A DNA stretch of 64,000 nt from Mytilus trossulus (lineage: Eukaryota; Mollusca; Bivalvia; Mytilida; Mytilidae). How positions within the stretch are numbered: the first letter of the stretch is position 1; the number at the start of each line of letters is the position of its first letter. The DNA lies in the NCBI RefSeq assembly GCF_036588685.1, contig NC_086384.1, positions 9,934,195 through 9,998,194 on the forward strand, written 5' to 3'. The notes beneath the pieces were generated by a model. That model was not told where the DNA came from, searched no databases, and was given only the letters and a program-made list of their open reading frames with translations. This document shows, one piece after another, positions 27,301 through 34,340 of this stretch. The position numbers and the translations under genes were made by a program.

Positions 27301-30300
27301 AAATATATGCATTGTTTTCCTGCCTTTCTATCTTCACTGTAGCCAATGTACATGCATTTTTTTCATTAAGCAACGCCGGTAAAAGGCAAGACAATTTTGG
27401 TGAGGCAACCGAGGCTTAAGAGTTCTGTCATTTTTGCTGAAGCACTGTTAGAGACCACAATATTTCTCTACATAGTATATAAAAATAAAAACCATATACC
27501 CATTTCTTTCACAAGAAAAATTATGTTGGCCTTATTGAAATGACAATTAGTTTTTTTGTAAACTTATGTGAATACTAAATCATTTTTTGATGCACACGAG
27601 TTCACAATGAGTATGCATACACGTATAGACGCCATGATCAGATGTCAATGAACTTTGGCCATCATAAAAAGTAGTGGAGCATTCTTTAGGAATATAAATA
27701 TGTGGCAAATTAGAAACCCGAAACCATTTTACATAAGATTTATATTTCTCATTTAAAAGCGTACAATTCCTGTAGTGTCATGGGTCAGAAAACCAAGTCA
27801 GAAAATCAGGACAATATTTTAAAATTCATAGTTTACTCAATGCGATGTGCTACATTGCATTTCTATAACATTAAACTCTCCGTACGGATAAAATTGTAAA
27901 GATAAATTGAATCTGCCCCCGGTTTTATTTCTACGTGTTTGAACTTCATAAAACGGCCATCAAATACCAATATAATCCTCTGGTAAAAGGAAGCCTACAA
28001 TCTACCTAGTCAAGGACGGTGTATAAATGGCCTTACATATACTACATACAATGAAACAGTTTTAAAATTATTTTACTTGTTTAAACTTAAGAATAGAAAG
28101 CACACATACTTCAAAATTCTCTCAGACAATGCCACTTTTCATTGAATGTTGAACAATTCAAATCCATTCGGTAAATATATACATGTATAGGGAATTTGAA
28201 GTCATTAAACAAGTTTTTAATTGAGAACTAAGTCTTGGGACTGACGCATAAGAAAATGTTTGAATTTAGTCGAGTCTTGACCAAGTACATTCCACTTTCA
28301 TTTGGCATAATTATATATTGATCATATATGGGGGGTAGGCATATATGTAGTACTATATGAAGGTTTAAAGATTCATCTAAATTAAAAGTTCAACGTTGTG
28401 CACACAGTTTTTATTTTCTATTTCGGTTTATTCTGTTATCTTTTTTGGGGATAGGGGGTTTGGGGTTCTTAAACATTGCTGGGGAAGGGAGTTACAATAT
28501 ATATACAAATTGTATCTAATTAATTTGACAGATATGCAAGTACAGATTTCAGGTAGACAATTAACAGAATAATGTCCTAACACATTTGTTAATAATTGTT
28601 ATATGTATACTGTTATTGTTGAATAATTACACCTGCTATTTTCTGGGATGAACATAAATTAATTTGTGGTTTTATAATTTATTATACCGGAATTTAGACT
28701 GACGTGATTACTAAATCTGAAATTTTGCTCTACGTTTAGTTTTAGTGTTTTAATTTATAGAAGATCATATAAGAGAGTATATATCTCACGCACTGGGGCT
28801 GGTTAAATCTAGATATAGCAAGCTGTGGTATGAGTGCCAATGAGACAACTATCCATCCAAATAACAACTTATAATAGTCATCCATTATAGGTCAAGGTAC
28901 GGCCTTCAACACGGAGCCTGTTTTTATACCGAACAGCAAGCTATAAAGGGCCCTAAAATAACTAGTGTTAAACCATTCAAACGGGAAAAAACCAACGGTC
29001 CACAGCCTGTTGAACTTTATGGGTGCATGTCATTTAAACCGACATTCCATTTATCAACATTTGTAGAAATCTCGAGGTAGAAATGAGGATTTAAATGCAA
29101 TATCTAAAAGTGTATTCACTGTACAATGAACTATGCGAAGAACACATATGTCAATATTTGAAAGGTTATAATTTACTTATCTATTTCATCAATTAAAACG
29201 GCCGAATAAAGTTATTTCATTTACTGTGTTAAATTCAAACAGTATCATAAGTGTAAATTCACATAGAAACCCGACACACAGTTCCACATTAAGACCTGGC
29301 AATAAAATGTCTTTATGATGTGAGCATTTGACTTCGTATTCAAATAAAACAAATGTTTTTATAATGCAATAGTACAATTAATTTGAGTTGTGTGTACCTA
29401 ACTGTTCTTCAACAAGTCAGTCATTTTATCAATTAACTCAACAGAATTTACATAACGAACAAAATATTTCCCTTGAAATTGTTCAATAACTAGTTTTTAC
29501 ATGCAGTCGATTGAATGGATTCGTTAGTTTTCGGTCATTGAAGGTTTAACAATCTATAGTTTAGAAAAAAATGCATTTTGGAGATTTGTTTGTTGTCAGT
29601 TTGCTTTTCGTCCAGTGGCAAATGTTTCGTGCATATTTAGGAGGGGAACATTTTGGCTATGCATCGGACCGTTATAAAGTCCAGAAAAAAATGATAATAA
29701 ATCTAAAAGGAAGCCATACTTTGAAAATATTGGGATAAAGGGCGAGAACTTCGACTGCCACTGGCAAATTAATGTATACTGGATATAAAGACATGCATTG
29801 TATTTTATAGCAGGGCTCCAACGAATTAAACGAACCTTCCAAATAGAAGTTTCAAAAGTTTTAATATGCGGAGTCATACACGAGGATTCGATTTTAAGAC
29901 TACATTCAGTTTGAGTGCGGCTTACATATATCAGACATTATGTCCTTGTCAAACGGATGACACCCTAGTAAATGTTTCACTGTCCGTTCGGAGAAGTCAA
30001 GAAGACAGCATTCTTATACCCCAGTCAACCTTACTCTTCGACGAGGAGGGGTAAAACTTAGAAATACTGATAAAGTGGAATACAATCATGTTGTGTGCAT
30101 TTTTCATTTTTTTCCCCATCTATAATTGAAGTTATGTCATGTACCTTTACGTCCTCTTTAAACGGCATTATTCTAAATCATTTATCAGACATTTCAATCA
30201 AAGATCTAAATTATATGTTATTGATTTTTTTTAGAGTCCACCCACTTTTCACGCATTCTTAACAAATATCTTCTTGGGTGAACTTTAATTTGAAAATGTA

Positions 30301-33300
30301 GTAAGATAAAATCATTAGATTCAGTAAAACCTACATATATACGATTTGAAATCAATTTCATCTAAATGTATCAACACTATCATCTTAAACAGGTAAACAC
30401 AACAACAAAACACGTCATCGTTCATTTATTTAGATATTTTATTTTACTCATAAATAGGTGTTAAAATTTTTATTTATTTAATTAACCTAAGTGGACATCC
30501 GGGAACCAAAAGGTTGAGGAAGTCATTGTTGCAATACGGGCCCTCATAAAATTGTACTTTTAGATTCTTAAGTACTTATTACCTCAAATTATTCTTTGGG
30601 TCACGAAATAACGAACCTGTAAAATAACCAAACCTGTAGTATTTTCCAGGTCAACTATACTTTTGTTACTTGTAATGATGTCTTGATTTTCATCTTGTTA
30701 CTTCAGGGCTTTTATATATTGATTAATAATTGATGTTAAACGTCACTTTCTTCAGCACTACATGCTATATCGTGGCGGTCATTTTTTAGTGCCGGTTGGA
30801 AAAGAACCACCGACCTTCGGCAGAAAAATTGACAATCGTAGTTCAGATTTGTGTTTTATACCGCACCTGCCACTTGCGGGGTTCGAACTCACAACATCAG
30901 TGTTGACAGACTATACAGTAGATATTTTCTACTCAGTACTTAGACCACAGTGCACTCGAACACTGTGGGCTCGCGGACTTGTACAATCTAAGTTACTTAG
31001 TCTGTAAGGCAATACATTTGGTTCTAAAATGGGTGAATTATCCAAAATAGATGTAGGAAGATGTGGTGTGAGTGCCCATGAGACAACTCTCCATCCAAGT
31101 AACAATTTATAAAAGTAAACCATTATAGGTCAATGTAAGGCCTTCAACACGGAGCCTTGGCTCACATCGAACGACAAGTGAATGATCCAAAACCTCTTTA
31201 TAAAATAAAAAGAATAAGCTGAGTTGATGGAGTATACTTTTTTTTTAAATAAACCAAAGTTTTATTTCACTTTTGCTATTAACAATTTGATGGAGTTTAC
31301 TGACTATGACGGTCAGTTTTGATTTTATTTGACCAGGGTTTAAAGTTCATACTGTTTAAATGCAAATGTTAACTTGGAGTAAATAACCTAATCCAACACC
31401 TTTCATGATACTAGAGAATAGCACATAGATCAATTCTTATTTTTAATAATAGCTCTATAACCATAAGCAACCCCAAATTTAAAAGTGAATCTTAACTATG
31501 TTTACAATTAGAATATTTCCTTCTAATAACCAAATAACCTTTGTTAATAATGAATTTTGTAAATATTTTTTTTACCACAAATAGTACGTACCAAAACCTT
31601 AACGACAGTAAACGGACTTTTTTTCTTCATTTTTTTACATAAATAAGGCCGTAAGTTTTCTCGTGATTTGTTTTACATTGTCTTATCGGGGCCTTTTATA
31701 GCTGACTATACGGTATGGGTTTGCTCATTATTGAAGGCCGTACGGTGACCTATAGTTGTTAAAGTTTGTGTCATTTTGGTCTTTTGTGGATAGTTGTCTT
31801 ATTGGCAAGCATACCACATCTTCTTTTTTTATATAATTCAGTTTTAGTATCTTAGTTTGCCTAAAATATCTACAATTGTCACCACTGCCCAACATTTAAT
31901 CATACTATTCTCTCTATTTCATTTGAAACACTGCAGTACCGATTCTTTTTCGTCGTTTTAGGGGGTGTGTCTCATTGACGTGAACTCTACAACTCCCTTT
32001 ATACAAAGAATAAAATCATCATTTTTTTAAAGTATATTTCACAATATACATATTTCCGGTTTGCAACACAATTATTCATGTTTTTATGACAAATACAGTC
32101 TGTCATATATATTAACAGATGTTATATATCCGTATCCTTAACACGATTTCGTTACCATAATCTTTTTGGTTCGATATCTAGAAGCATGGATGTCGACATG
32201 CCAATTGGTACTAACTGTGCATTCTTGATGTATTATATACGTTATTAGAAGAGACCAAAGAAATTTAAGTATTTTAAGTTTTACTTTATGGTTTATACTT
32301 CAAAAATTACTGAGAACAGACTTAGACTGAAAAGCTGGAAAAAGTTTAAGGTCTTGATTTGACTCGACATAAAAGTCACACAAGTTATATAGATATTAGA
32401 AGACTTGTCATATGTGCCAATGAGACAACTGTTCATCCAATTTGTAAAAGTAAACCTTTATATCAAAGTACGGTCTTCAACACGGAGCCTTGGCATTTTA
32501 TAAAATTAGAAAGACATTCATTAAGCAAGATGCATTAATTTACCAAAACGAGCCATAGCTTAAAAGTGCTAAATATAGATCTTTAATAACAGCCTTTATG
32601 CATTTTTACACAACTATACAGTATTGTCTTATTTGGGAAGTTTTTCGTATAAAAAGAGATACAACCGATTTATTAGGATCACAACAACCTGTTATATCCA
32701 GATCTGAAACTAATACAATACTAGTATTAAAATTCTAAGCATCCTACTAAGTATATAGCTAGAATCGTTCATCTTCATCTTCAATTTCATAAAAAAAAAA
32801 ATATGAATGTATATATGTAATCCTATAGGAGGAGCTAGGATTTCTACATCATTTGATTTCGGTGTGGACATCTCATTTTTATATCGACAAAAAATGAATG
32901 CCCCCAAAACATCTATTTACAGGTTAACGTAAACTTTTCAGGACAATGCAATCGGAAAAATCATTAAGCTGATTGTCCTTTATCTATAAGATTAGATCGA
33001 TTTGTGATTTTAGATTTTAGTAGAAAAAGAGGTATATTACATAGAGTTATGTAAGATGAAGTAACAGCATTCTCTAGGGCCATTGTGGCGGAACGACTTA
33101 ACTATCACATTACATTGTTATGACAAAGATACAATTAACACCGACTGTTAACAAACAGGGTTTATTTAAATAGAAGTTCGGTCAGACTACTGGAGTTAAT
33201 ACTTTAAACTATAGACCTATTGTATAGCCTTAGAAAACGTATGCTATAACTGCATACTGAGAATAACTTTAGAAATATAAGTCATCGAGCAAATTACTAT

Positions 33301-34340
33301 TCAATAGCCATCGAGTAATCCAAGTAGGTAATTTACAATAGAAATAGCCACATACAACAAAAGTTCTAAATATAAAACAGTATTAAAATGTCCTGCCCAT
33401 CAGTAATGCTCGTCATAATGCTATGAACAGGACAGACTAGAAGTTTATTGTCATGGAACATTAAATCCAATTTTAATACGTTTCATTAGATACAATAGCG
33501 TCCTACACACAATGGAGTTGTGCCATTTAAAAAAATATAAACCAAGGACATTTTGGTACTTAAAATAAATGTTGTTATTGTTTTTATTTCTTTTGTGTCT
33601 TAGCACACAACATTTGGCCTTATGCACCAGTATTAAACAAAGCTATATAATGTACGAAATAACTTTGAAATACATCCAACAGTTCAAAAGCATATACTGC
33701 TCTCAGAGATACGACAGGTCAATATAAAAATAGAATGAATTGTCTTGTCCAGTCCTCGCGGGCATACATGTAAATCAGAAAAACGATGTATATATTTGTC
33801 AATAACAAAAGTTTTTGTTGTAACAATTAGCATAACATACACTTAGCATCAAGATTCTAAGTACTAATTCATGGAACCACCTTCTTTTTTAGCAAAAGGA
33901 TTAATCTACTAACTATGTACTATCTCGTTACAAGACTACCGGAGATATTTTTAACATAGAGTATTATACGAGTATTATTTTAACAATAACGATATACAGG
34001 ATTACGGTCAACCCTCGGGTCAACCATGACAGATTTTCAGCCTCACGGTAGATATCAAAATCATATTCTGTAACCGTTAAAAAAGAAAAAAAAGAAATTT
34101 CCTTAAAAATAAAAGCTAGCCTATATTGATTGACATTGAAATGGTCTTCTTTGGCTTCCGCCGCTTCCCTTGGACTAATTAAAACTAAAATCAATAGTTT
34201 GAAATGTTTAAAATTTCACCCCGACCTACTAACCAAAGTATTGCACTAAGAAAAGACAAATTAAAAAATATAGTTTCTTATAACTTATTTTTCTTTTCTT
34301 TTATTTGTAATAATCTTTTTAAAATGTGACTCACCGACAT
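3167..34340 (-). CDS. SLC6-family Na+/Cl--coupled amino-acid transporter, whole gene (15 coding exons, 644 aa)
   Basis: This is a plasma-membrane symporter of the neurotransmitter/nutrient amino-acid transporter family (SLC6, LeuT fold), which drives solute uptake with Na+ and usually Cl-. Joining the exons listed below at GT-AG sites keeps one frame for 644 codons, normal for SLC6. Visible hallmarks: intracellular-gate RGQW (33-36), TM1 [10 protein letters not shown] (52-61), paired EL2 cysteines C153/C161 with sequons N176, N192 and N207, TM4-5 [16 protein letters not shown]6 [10 protein letters not shown] (324-333), SYNKF (339-343), TM8 LGLDSE (423-428) and twelve hydrophobic segments. G52 occupies the position that is Asp in monoamine carriers, so an amino acid is the likely substrate. 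D358 replaces the usual Cl-/Na+ Asn of TM7, which I recall from invertebrate nutrient amino acid transporters. The C-terminus ASQL fits a class I PDZ ligand. Family assignment is very sure. The exact subfamily and the tiny first exon are inference. Confidence 0.95.
3321..4033. repeat. 31-bp minisatellite in the last SLC6 intron
   Basis: About 23 head-to-tail copies of a 31-base unit (AATAATATGTGGTTAAGTTG, then ATGTTTGGTGC/A) with scattered substitutions and a few length variants. There are no unique spacers. The array starts about 10 bases from the acceptor of exon 15, inside the intron. Confidence 0.95.
4350..5624. mobile_element. Dispersed repeat with terminal hairpins, copy A (fills SLC6 intron 14)
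   Basis: The left end carries the hairpin AGGCTCT-AA-AGAGCCT (4356-4371). The right end carries a 14-bp stem with a TTC loop at 5591-5621 (AGCTCACTTGGCCC / GGGCCAGGTGAGCT). Two internal modules of about 500 bases repeat in tandem (compare GGGCAGCA at 4752 and 5252). A second copy of the family lies at 25655-26733. There is no ORF, so it is non-autonomous; class is unknown. The CTAA just after the hairpin recalls a Helitron 3' end, but the 5' end gives no support. Confidence 0.8.
5657..5827 (-). CDS. SLC6 exon 14: end of TM11 and TM12
   Basis: Residues 541-597. The acceptor is TTTATTACAG and the donor is GAA|GTAAGT (phase 0). It encodes [13 protein letters not shown], then TM12 ([20 protein letters not shown]) and the start of the cytoplasmic tail. 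A repeat element ends only about 30 bases beyond its donor. Confidence 0.95.
6016..6321. mobile_element. Small TIR element (MITE-like) in SLC6 intron 13
   Basis: Imperfect terminal inverted repeats: ATGCCTCGTTCACACGG on the left, and the right end reads ATGCTGAGTTCACACG on the other strand. The interior is rich in TTCGAATTAGTTAA-type palindromes. There is no ORF. Confidence 0.6.
6560..7400. mobile_element. 841-bp non-autonomous TIR element with TA duplication
   Basis: Perfect 23-bp inverted termini (6560-6582 and 7378-7400) beginning CTAGTCAACAAAAGAAACGA, flanked by TA on both sides. TA target duplications suggest Tc1/mariner-type mobilisation. No transposase ORF survives. It lies in SLC6 intron 13 between exons 14 and 13. 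Confidence 0.85.
7522..7628 (-). CDS. SLC6 exon 13: TM11
   Basis: Residues 505-540. The acceptor is TTGTTTACAG and the donor is GGG|GTAAGT (phase 0). It encodes [14 protein letters not shown], a conserved cytoplasmic loop, and the first part of TM11 ([16 protein letters not shown]). Confidence 0.95.
7899..8047 (-). repeat. Interspersed repeat family A, minus-strand copy
   Basis: Read on the minus strand, this is a diverged copy of the family whose core is GATGTGGTGTGAGTGCCAAT followed by GAGACAACTCTCCATCC, with the GGAGCCTTGGCTCACAC block. It lies in SLC6 intron 12. A further fragment of a related minus-strand repeat is at 8549-8605 (TTGTCTCTTTGACACATTCC). Confidence 0.75.
8266..8365 (-). 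CDS. SLC6 exon 12: EL5 and TM10
   Basis: Residues 472-504. The acceptor is TATCTTACAG and the donor is TATG|GTGAGT (phase 1). It encodes [19 protein letters not shown], the family's TM10 entry motif, and a cysteine-rich TM10 ([15 protein letters not shown]). Confidence 0.95.
8640..9650. other. SLC6 intron 11, no recognised feature
   Basis: AT-rich intron sequence. ORFs of 85-97 codons here are not protein-like in composition. Nothing recognised. Confidence 0.5.
9656..9728 (-). repeat. Decayed partial duplicate of SLC6 exon 11 (TM9 end plus donor)
   Basis: This ~72-base stretch aligns with the last ~50 bases of exon 11 plus its splice donor (9729-9801), in the same orientation and directly in tandem; I estimate just under 80% identity by eye. 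The copied donor has decayed from GTAAGT to GTAACT. Reading through the true donor stays open for about 49 more codons to near 9605, giving a second hydrophobic TM9-like string. Confidence 0.75.
9752..9880 (-). CDS. SLC6 exon 11: TM8 end and TM9
   Basis: Residues 429-471. The acceptor is TTTTTTGCAG and the donor is CCA|GTAAGT (phase 0). It encodes [16 protein letters not shown] and TM9 ([18 protein letters not shown]). A diverged copy of the last ~50 bases of this exon plus its donor lies just downstream in the intron (9656-9728, separate entry). Confidence 0.95.
11040..11200. mobile_element. Small G/C-tract foldback repeat
   Basis: A short repeat bounded by GATCCAG and CTGGATC, with runs of G on the left and C on the right (GGTTGGAACCCCC, then GGAACCCCTCCCC). 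I recall this as a dispersed mussel repeat. ORFs on both strands here are artefacts of its inverted structure. It lies in SLC6 intron 10. Confidence 0.6.
11281..11393 (-). CDS. SLC6 exon 10: TM8 start
   Basis: Residues 391-428. The acceptor is TTACAG and the donor is GAG|GTAAGA (phase 0). It encodes [20 protein letters not shown] (EL4) and the first part of TM8, ending LGLDSE. D426 and S427 correspond to the Na2-site residues of the family. Confidence 0.95.
11692..11816 (-). CDS. SLC6 exon 9: TM7
   Basis: Residues 349-390. The acceptor is ATTTATAG and the donor is GGAG|GTAAGA (phase 1). It encodes [21 protein letters not shown] (TM7), with S362 aligned to the Cl--site serine. D358 lies where Cl--dependent members normally have Asn. 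The loop after TM7 reads [14 protein letters not shown]. Confidence 0.95.
11885..12089. mobile_element. 205-bp palindromic MITE, TA-flanked
   Basis: The left end CTGTAAATTCAGAAATTATT is matched by its exact complement at the right end (AATAATTTCTGAATTTACAG), with TA on each side. It sits between SLC6 exons 9 and 8. Confidence 0.85.
12437..12540 (-). CDS. SLC6 exon 8: TM6 substrate/ion helix
   Basis: Residues 315-348. The acceptor is TTATTATAG and the donor is TATGG|GTAAGA (phase 2). It encodes [19 protein letters not shown] and SYNKFSNN. S326 aligns with the Na+/Cl--coordinating serine of TM6 (S336 in SERT numbering, from memory). The unwound Ser/Gly-rich centre of TM6 is intact. Confidence 0.95.
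12588..12773 (-). repeat. Interspersed repeat family A, minus-strand copy
   Basis: Near full length. Reading the minus strand gives AGATATAGGAAGATGTACAT, then GTGTGAGTGCCAATGAGACA, the GGAGCC-type block and the TAGTGTAAAACCATTCAAAT tail. It lies in SLC6 intron 7, just upstream of exon 8. Confidence 0.8.
13325..13459 (-). CDS. SLC6 exon 7: TM5 and EL3
   Basis: Residues 270-314. The acceptor is ATCTTTTCAG and the donor is AAAG|GTATAT (phase 0). It encodes [20 protein letters not shown] (TM5) and the EL3 segment [20 protein letters not shown], a signature of animal SLC6 carriers. The intron upstream of it (13460-17538) holds the 3.3-kb TIR element. Confidence 0.95.
13588..16911. mobile_element. 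3.3-kb TIR element in SLC6 intron 6
   Basis: The left end TTAAAGGAGCACTAGCT (13588-13604) is matched on the other strand by TTAAAGGGGCACTAGCT (16895-16911), a 17-bp TIR with one mismatch. Inside are a pair of ~130-base direct repeats about 315 bases apart (near 14578 and 14893; GCAAGTAAAAAGGAAAAT... and TACGGCATTTTC words) and palindromic Gly/Pro-like CTCCCAAAAT/ATTTTGGGAG tracts near 14150. I see no transposase. No clear target duplication. Confidence 0.65.
17329..17440 (-). repeat. Interspersed repeat family A2, minus-strand fragment
   Basis: The plus strand reads GACCTATAGTTGTTAATTTC, TGTGTCATTTTGGTCTC, AGAGTTGTCTCATTTGCAAT and CATACCACAT. This is the subfamily with the 'AAAATGACACAGAAATTAAC' block, on the minus strand. 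Confidence 0.8.
17539..17674 (-). CDS. SLC6 exon 6: TM4
   Basis: Residues 224-269. The acceptor is TTTCTTTTTCAG and the donor is GGAAAA|GTAAGT (phase 0). It carries [19 protein letters not shown] (TM4) and the cytoplasmic RGIKSSGK motif, highly conserved before TM5 in SLC6 proteins. Confidence 0.95.
18494..18699 (-). CDS. SLC6 exon 5: large glycosylated extracellular loop 2
   Basis: Residues 156-223. The acceptor is TATTGTAG and the donor is TTTGA|GTAGGT (phase 2). This is the long extracellular loop EL2, with second conserved cysteine C161 and three N-glycosylation sequons (NIT 176, NGT 192, NVT 207). It also has extra cysteines C173, C187, C189 and C205 that could form further disulfides. 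Without splicing the frame meets TAG at once, which confirms the donor. Confidence 0.93.
18776..18895. repeat. Two-copy ~62-base tandem repeat
   Basis: TTGTTTAACATCCAGTGGCA...GATTTTCTCCCCGG is followed directly by a diverged second copy (TTGTTTGACATCCAATGGCA...GATTTTCTCCCGGG). A related CGTCCAGTGGCAAATGTTTC word recurs near 29610. Confidence 0.75.
19170..19323 (-). repeat. Interspersed repeat family A2, minus-strand copy
   Basis: Contains TTTTTATAGCTGACTGCAGT, TTGTTGACCTATAGCTGTTT and ATTGGCAATAATACCACATC in family order on the minus strand. Confidence 0.75.
19414..19541 (-). CDS. SLC6 exon 4: TM3
   Basis: Residues 113-155. The acceptor is TTTTGTAG and the donor is GAT|GTAAGT (phase 0). It encodes TM3 ([19 protein letters not shown]), whose Tyr-Tyr/Asn pattern lines the substrate site in the family, and then LPWTVCED with the first conserved EL2 cysteine, C153. 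Confidence 0.95.
19605..19695. repeat. Short dispersed repeat with GCGTCACTGATGAGTC core
   Basis: GAGCGTCACTGATGAGTCTT followed by ATGTAGATGAAACACACATC and TGGCGTAATAAATT. A diverged relative on the other strand is at 45245-45290 (CAGACGTGCATTTCGTCTAC). I recall this word as common in mussel sequences. Confidence 0.6.
20173..20282 (+). repeat. Interspersed repeat family A, plus-strand 5' portion
   Basis: TAGATATAGGAAGATGTGGT, GTGAGTGCCAATGAGACAAC, then AAATAACAATTTTAAAAAAG and TATAGGTCAATGTAAACGGT. Truncated after the CTTCAA word. Confidence 0.85.
20787..20918 (-). CDS. SLC6 exon 3: TM2
   Basis: Residues 69-112. The acceptor is TTTTAATTTCAG and the donor is AAAG|GTAATA (phase 1). It encodes TM2 and the [12 protein letters not shown] loop typical of the family. 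The junction with exon 2 yields NGGAAFLIAY where most family members have NGGGAFLIPY, so a glycine and a near-universal proline are both alanine here. Y75 aligns with the Cl--coordinating tyrosine of other members. Confidence 0.95.
21538..21625 (+). repeat. Interspersed repeat family A2, plus-strand 5' portion
   Basis: GAAGATGTGGTATGATTGCA, AATGAGACAACTATCCACAA and AAGACCAAAATGACAGACAT in order. Confidence 0.85.
22618..22816 (-). CDS. SLC6 exon 2: acidic N-terminus and TM1
   Basis: Residues 3-68. The acceptor is TTTAATTGCAG and the donor is GAG|GTATTA (phase 1). It encodes a hydrophilic Asp/Glu-rich tail, the RGQW gate motif and the diagnostic TM1 string [15 protein letters not shown]55 and the S50-V51-G52 stretch correspond to Na+ and substrate contacts in LeuT-fold structures. 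A TTG codon at 22822 can be read as a start, but it lies in the acceptor and is not one. Confidence 0.95.
23271..23450 (-). repeat. tRNA-derived SINE family S1, truncated copy
   Basis: It shares GTTTAAACATATTTATTTAT, GTGGATTGGGAAACAAGTT and GCGAGTGCTGCCTTGTAG with the fuller copy at 24446. It lacks the tRNA-like head. Orientation is inferred from that copy, whose promoter box lies on the minus strand. Confidence 0.75.
23925..24140. mobile_element. Diverged member of the TTTTCGTGG palindromic MITE family
   Basis: GTGGATTTTCGTGAATATCA on the left, and AAAATTGGTATCCAATGAAC and AATGAATCCAG on the right, in the same arrangement as the well-preserved copies at 50710 and 51181. The outermost CTGTGG is lost. 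Confidence 0.65.
24446..24910 (-). mobile_element. tRNA-derived SINE family S1, fuller copy
   Basis: The minus strand carries a good Pol III B box, GGTTCGATTCCC (24731-24742), in a tRNA-like head. The body (plus-strand words GTGTCAAGTGAGAGCCGAAA, GACGGACTATCATCG, GCAAGAGATATGGCTCTCTC) runs to the A/T-rich end near 24446, which is shared with the copy at 23271. Such an arrangement fits a tRNA-derived SINE. The A box is not clear to me. Confidence 0.7.
25321..25473 (+). pseudogene. LINE reverse-transcriptase C-terminal tail (51-codon relic)
   Basis: An open frame reading [18 protein letters not shown], then [16 protein letters not shown], ends at TAG 25471. The 'R(T)IxxWNxLP...SLxxFKxRL' pattern closes the ORF2 protein of many non-LTR retrotransposons in animals. 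The preceding codon is a stop, so only the tail remains. The second motif carries 'ALR' instead of the usual 'ALP'. This is a dead fragment within SLC6 intron 1. Confidence 0.75.
25563..26894. mobile_element. Foldback element bounded by poly-G/poly-C, with a second repeat nested inside
   Basis: The left end is GGGGGGGGGGCTAGGATGAA and the right end is its inverse (TTCATCCTAGCCCCCCCC). Both flanks contain A-rich tracts broken by GGCAGGAC/CAGGAC words (25597-25640 and 26745-26855). The hairpin-ended family copy B (25655-26733) sits in the middle, so it presumably inserted into this element. Confidence 0.65.
25655..26733. mobile_element. Dispersed repeat with terminal hairpins, copy B (nested)
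   Basis: Same family as 4350-5624: left hairpin AGGCTCT-CA-AGAGCCT (25659-25674), AATCGCTCACCT, and two tandem modules (GGGGCAGCAACCCAACAACA at 26151 and 26636, 484-485 bases apart). The right end CCTTCGGGACAGGTGAGCTA has lost the left half of its stem, so the terminal hairpin is broken. Confidence 0.8.
28811..29000 (+). repeat. Interspersed repeat family A, near full-length plus-strand copy
   Basis: Runs from AGATATAGCAAGCTGTGGTA through GAGTGCCAATGAGACAACTA, TATAGGTCAAGGTACGGCCT, GGAGCCTGT and ATAAAGGGCCCTAAAATAAC to CCATTCAAACGGGAAAAAAC. It is a good reference copy for the family in this window. Confidence 0.9.
29600..30055. other. Intron sequence with ORFs of 62 and 93 codons, unassigned
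   Basis: It begins with a CGTCCAGTGGCAAATGTTTC word shared with the tandem pair at 18776. The plus-strand frame 29866-30054 (mixed, fairly polar, ends LLFDEEG) and the minus-strand frame 29596-29877 lack recognisable domains. I treat them as chance or repeat-derived. Confidence 0.35.
30735..30990 (-). mobile_element. tRNA-derived SINE family S2
   Basis: On the minus strand there is GTGGTCTAAGTACTGAGTAG (A-box region, near 30940), followed by TGTGAGTTCGAACCCCGC (B box, about 30877-30892), then a body with CGGTGGTTCTTTTCCAACC. This is a tRNA-like head followed by an unrelated body. A degraded relative of the body is at 37082-37190 (GTGGCGGCCAGATTTTTTTG, GACAATCCTAGTC). Confidence 0.7.
31049..31180 (+). 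repeat. Interspersed repeat family A, plus-strand copy
   Basis: GATGTAGGAAGATGTGGTGT through GGAGCCTTGGCTCACATCGA. It is one of the best-preserved 5' halves. Confidence 0.9.
31686..31836 (-). repeat. Interspersed repeat family A2, minus-strand copy
   Basis: GGGGCCTTTTATAGCTGACT, TTGAAGGCCGTACGGTGACC, TGTGTCATTTTGGTC and GCATACCACATCTTC in order on the plus strand, so the element lies on the minus strand. Confidence 0.9.
32389..32494 (+). repeat. Interspersed repeat family A, plus-strand partial copy
   Basis: TATGTGCCAATGAGACAACT, then CATCC, AGTACGGTCTTCAACACGGA and GCCTTGGC. Diverged, with internal deletion. Confidence 0.75.
34335..34340 (-). CDS. SLC6 gene, probable first coding exon (Met-Ser only)
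   Basis: Exon 2 begins at a clear acceptor and has no in-frame ATG before its TM1 module, so an upstream exon is required. The best candidate I see is ACCATGTCG followed directly by a consensus donor GTGAGT. It has a good Kozak context and ends in phase 0, as exon 2 needs. It encodes only Met-Ser. No TATA box is obvious upstream. Another first exon elsewhere in the 11.5-kb intron, or beyond, remains possible. Confidence 0.5.

Larger units (their letters stand above)
22817..34334 (-). other. SLC6 first intron (11.5 kb) if the two-codon first exon is right
   Basis: No exon-like coding segment of the transporter was found here. The contents are repeats, listed separately. Stretches without a recognised feature are 26900-28800, 29050-29590, 30060-30730, 31190-31680 and 32500-34330. 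Confidence 0.5.
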
